NCBI GenBank assembly: GCA_964553025.1 | Contig: CAZKJF010000020.1 | Coordinates: forward strand, 1 to 11,970 | Length of the DNA: 11,970 bases | Reading direction: 5' to 3' | DNA from: 2-01-FULL-49-17 sp964553025 | GTDB taxonomy: Bacteria; Patescibacteriota; Minisyncoccia; 2-02-FULL-40-12; GWA2-44-9 | Part shown: positions 11,181 to 11,970 of the stretch, one piece after another | Numbering within the stretch: the stretch's first letter is position 1 | How the letters are laid out: each line of letters begins with the position of its first letter | Notes under the pieces: model-generated | Databases searched by the model: none | What the model was told of the DNA's origin: nothing | The model's input: only the letters and a program-made list of their open reading frames with translations | Translations under genes and position numbers: made by a program

Positions 11181-11924
11181 CTACGCCGCAAGCCAGCCGC
11201 CATCCACATAGAGCGTTGAGCCGGTAATATAGCTGGATTCTTCCGATGCCAGAAACACGACCGCCGCCGCTACTTCCTGGGGTTGGCCGATGCGTTTGAG
11301 CGGTACATGTGCCATGGCTTTATCCATTTCTTGAGCAGAAACCCCCTGTGGATTGGCCATGGGCGTGTCTATGCCGCCGGGAGCGATGGCGTTAACCAAA
11401 ATACCCTGAGGAGCCCATTCTACGGCTAAAGTCTCCGTCAGAGCGATTATAGCGCCTTTAGAGGCGCTATAATGGGCGCCGCCGGCAATCCCTACCCCGA
11501 CTTGGCCCGAAGCGATTGAAGAGATATTAATAATCCGGCCCCGATTGGCCTTAAGCATTTCTTTCGCCGCCCGCTGGGCGCATAGGAACTGGCCTTTTAG
11601 ATTAATTGCCAGCATCCGATCCCACTCTTGTTCAGTGATTTCCAGAGCCGGTTTGGAAACGTAGATGCCTGCATTATTAACGAGAATATCCAATCGGCCG
11701 AATTTATGGGCGATCTCGGTGAAAACCTGGTCTACGGCGGCAGCGCTGGAGACGTCGAGAGCAAAAGCTGCGGCCGGCGGGCCGCCGGCCGCAGCGATTT
11801 CATCTGCTACGGCTTGGCACCCTTCCAGATCAATATCCGTAACCACCACCGTTGCCCCTTGAGCCGCCAAGGCCGTGGGCTGGGGGGTGGCCAAGCCCCC
11901 CCGGGCGCCCGGTTCCCCAGCCAC
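11181..11924 (-). CDS. Short-chain dehydrogenase/reductase (SDR), 5' end frame-disrupted
   Basis: From about residue 18 onward this is a normal classical SDR with NAD(P)-dependent oxidoreductase signatures. They are Asp30 after the second strand (TDID, suggesting NAD preference), LDV (56-58), NNAG (83-86), Asn108 (AINLKGQF), Ser136 (INISS), the catalytic Tyr152 and Lys156 (HYSASKGA), and PGGIDTPM (182-189). It ends with YITGSTLYVDGGW. The expected TGxxxGxG cofactor motif is not in the open frame; it is readable in another frame between 11913 and 11875, bounded by a missing base (about 11914-11918) and an extra base (11871-11874). GTG at 11924 corresponds to the Val of a usual KVALVTG start, so the true start lies upstream, in the last 45 bases of the window, where no in-frame ATG is visible. 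Either the gene is damaged or the sequence at this end has errors. Substrate unknown. Confidence 0.85.
   Translation of the reverse strand: MAGEPGARGGLATPQPTALAAQGATVVVTDIDLEGCQAVADEIAAAGGPPAAAFALDVSSAAAVDQVFTEIAHKFGRLDILVNNAGIYVSKPALEITEQEWDRMLAINLKGQFLCAQRAAKEMLKANRGRIINISSIASGQVGVGIAGGAHYSASKGAIIALTETLAVEWAPQGILVNAIAPGGIDTPMANPQGVSAQEMDKAMAHVPLKRIGQPQEVAAAVVFLASEESSYITGSTLYVDGGWLAA
11446..11473. repeat. 12-bp inverted repeat with 4-nt loop over the SDR catalytic codons
   Basis: Arms ATTATAGCGCCT (11446-11457) and AGGCGCTATAAT (11462-11473) are perfect complements around TTAG. The DNA encodes residues 151-161 including the catalytic Tyr and Lys of the SDR, where amino-acid choice is strongly fixed. 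Confidence 0.92.
11767..11795. repeat. 14-bp inverted repeat with 1-nt centre in the SDR gene
   Basis: Arms 11767-11780 and 11782-11795 are perfect, entirely GC-rich complements around G11781. The DNA encodes the Ala/Gly/Pro loop at about residues 44-53 (AAAGGPPAAA), a place where SDRs vary. Confidence 0.92.
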
Positions 11925-11970
11925 GTTTTGTTTTTGTTTATAAAATGTTATTAGCAGGGGTACCCCCCAA
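11925..11970. other. Window edge upstream of the SDR, probably holding its true start
   Basis: In the frame of the SDR, the minus strand reads Lys-Gln-Lys-Gln-Asn before Val-Ala, fitting the usual N-terminus of an SDR. No in-frame ATG is visible before the window ends. The last bases contain odd G and C runs like those in the damaged part of the SDR. Confidence 0.4.

Noticed and set aside
1..11970. Search by eye for CRISPR arrays, tRNA or rRNA genes, transposases and toxin-antitoxin pairs
   Set aside because: No regularly spaced repeats, cloverleaf, transposase motifs or small paired toxin-antitoxin genes were seen on either strand.

Overview
The window looks like a piece of a small-genome bacterium, most likely a Patescibacteria (CPR) lineage. 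This is inferred from gene types, not from a marker gene. The clues are a DUF5671 membrane protein, a membrane-anchored FKBP, an anchored lamin-tail-domain protein with a Thr/Pro linker, a stand-alone methionyl-tRNA-synthetase-type tRNA-binding domain, and a short MutY without an iron-sulfur cluster. UGA is used as a stop (gene ending at 10176) and no in-frame UGA is needed inside a gene, so the code is standard. Every convincing gene is on the minus strand, so transcription runs from high to low coordinates.

Layout in transcription order. (1) 11924-10743: an SDR oxidoreductase, its 5' end damaged by two compensating frame changes close to the window edge, then a DoxX-type membrane protein. 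(2) 10742-10123: an unrecognised 169-residue protein with its own consensus promoter, a strong Shine-Dalgarno sequence and an intrinsic terminator. (3) 10011-9322: a lysine-rich HTH protein with a degenerate LAGLIDADG-like domain, in AT-rich DNA. (4) 9208-6251: a tightly spaced unit of ABC-2 exporter ATPase, permease, MsrA and MsrB. (5) 6264-5185: a promoter, then a DsbA-like thioredoxin and a VKOR-family protein whose coding regions overlap by 44 nt. (6) 5104-2457: tRNA-binding domain, MutY, DUF5671 and FKBP, almost without gaps, ending at a strong hairpin terminator (2283-2319). (7) 2127-1489: a winged-helix protein flanked on both sides by large hairpins. (8) 1392-454: the lamin-tail-domain surface protein. 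Positions 1-453 hold no convincing gene.

Many genes fit one theme, oxidative chemistry and repair. DsbA and VKOR make disulfides outside the membrane, MsrA and MsrB repair methionine sulfoxide, MutY deals with 8-oxoguanine mispairs, and DoxX and the SDR are redox-associated. FKBP would help exported proteins fold.

The most unusual DNA-level feature is a set of perfect or near-perfect inverted repeats with loops of only 1-4 nt inside protein-coding sequence (in the LTD, MutY, MsrA, ABC ATPase and SDR genes). Each has a different sequence, and one covers the SDR catalytic Tyr/Lys codons. The LTD linker also carries 17 TGTCA/TGACA pentamers in about 230 bp, including an 18-bp perfect palindrome. 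I see no CRISPR array, rRNA, tRNA, insertion sequence or recognisable defence system.
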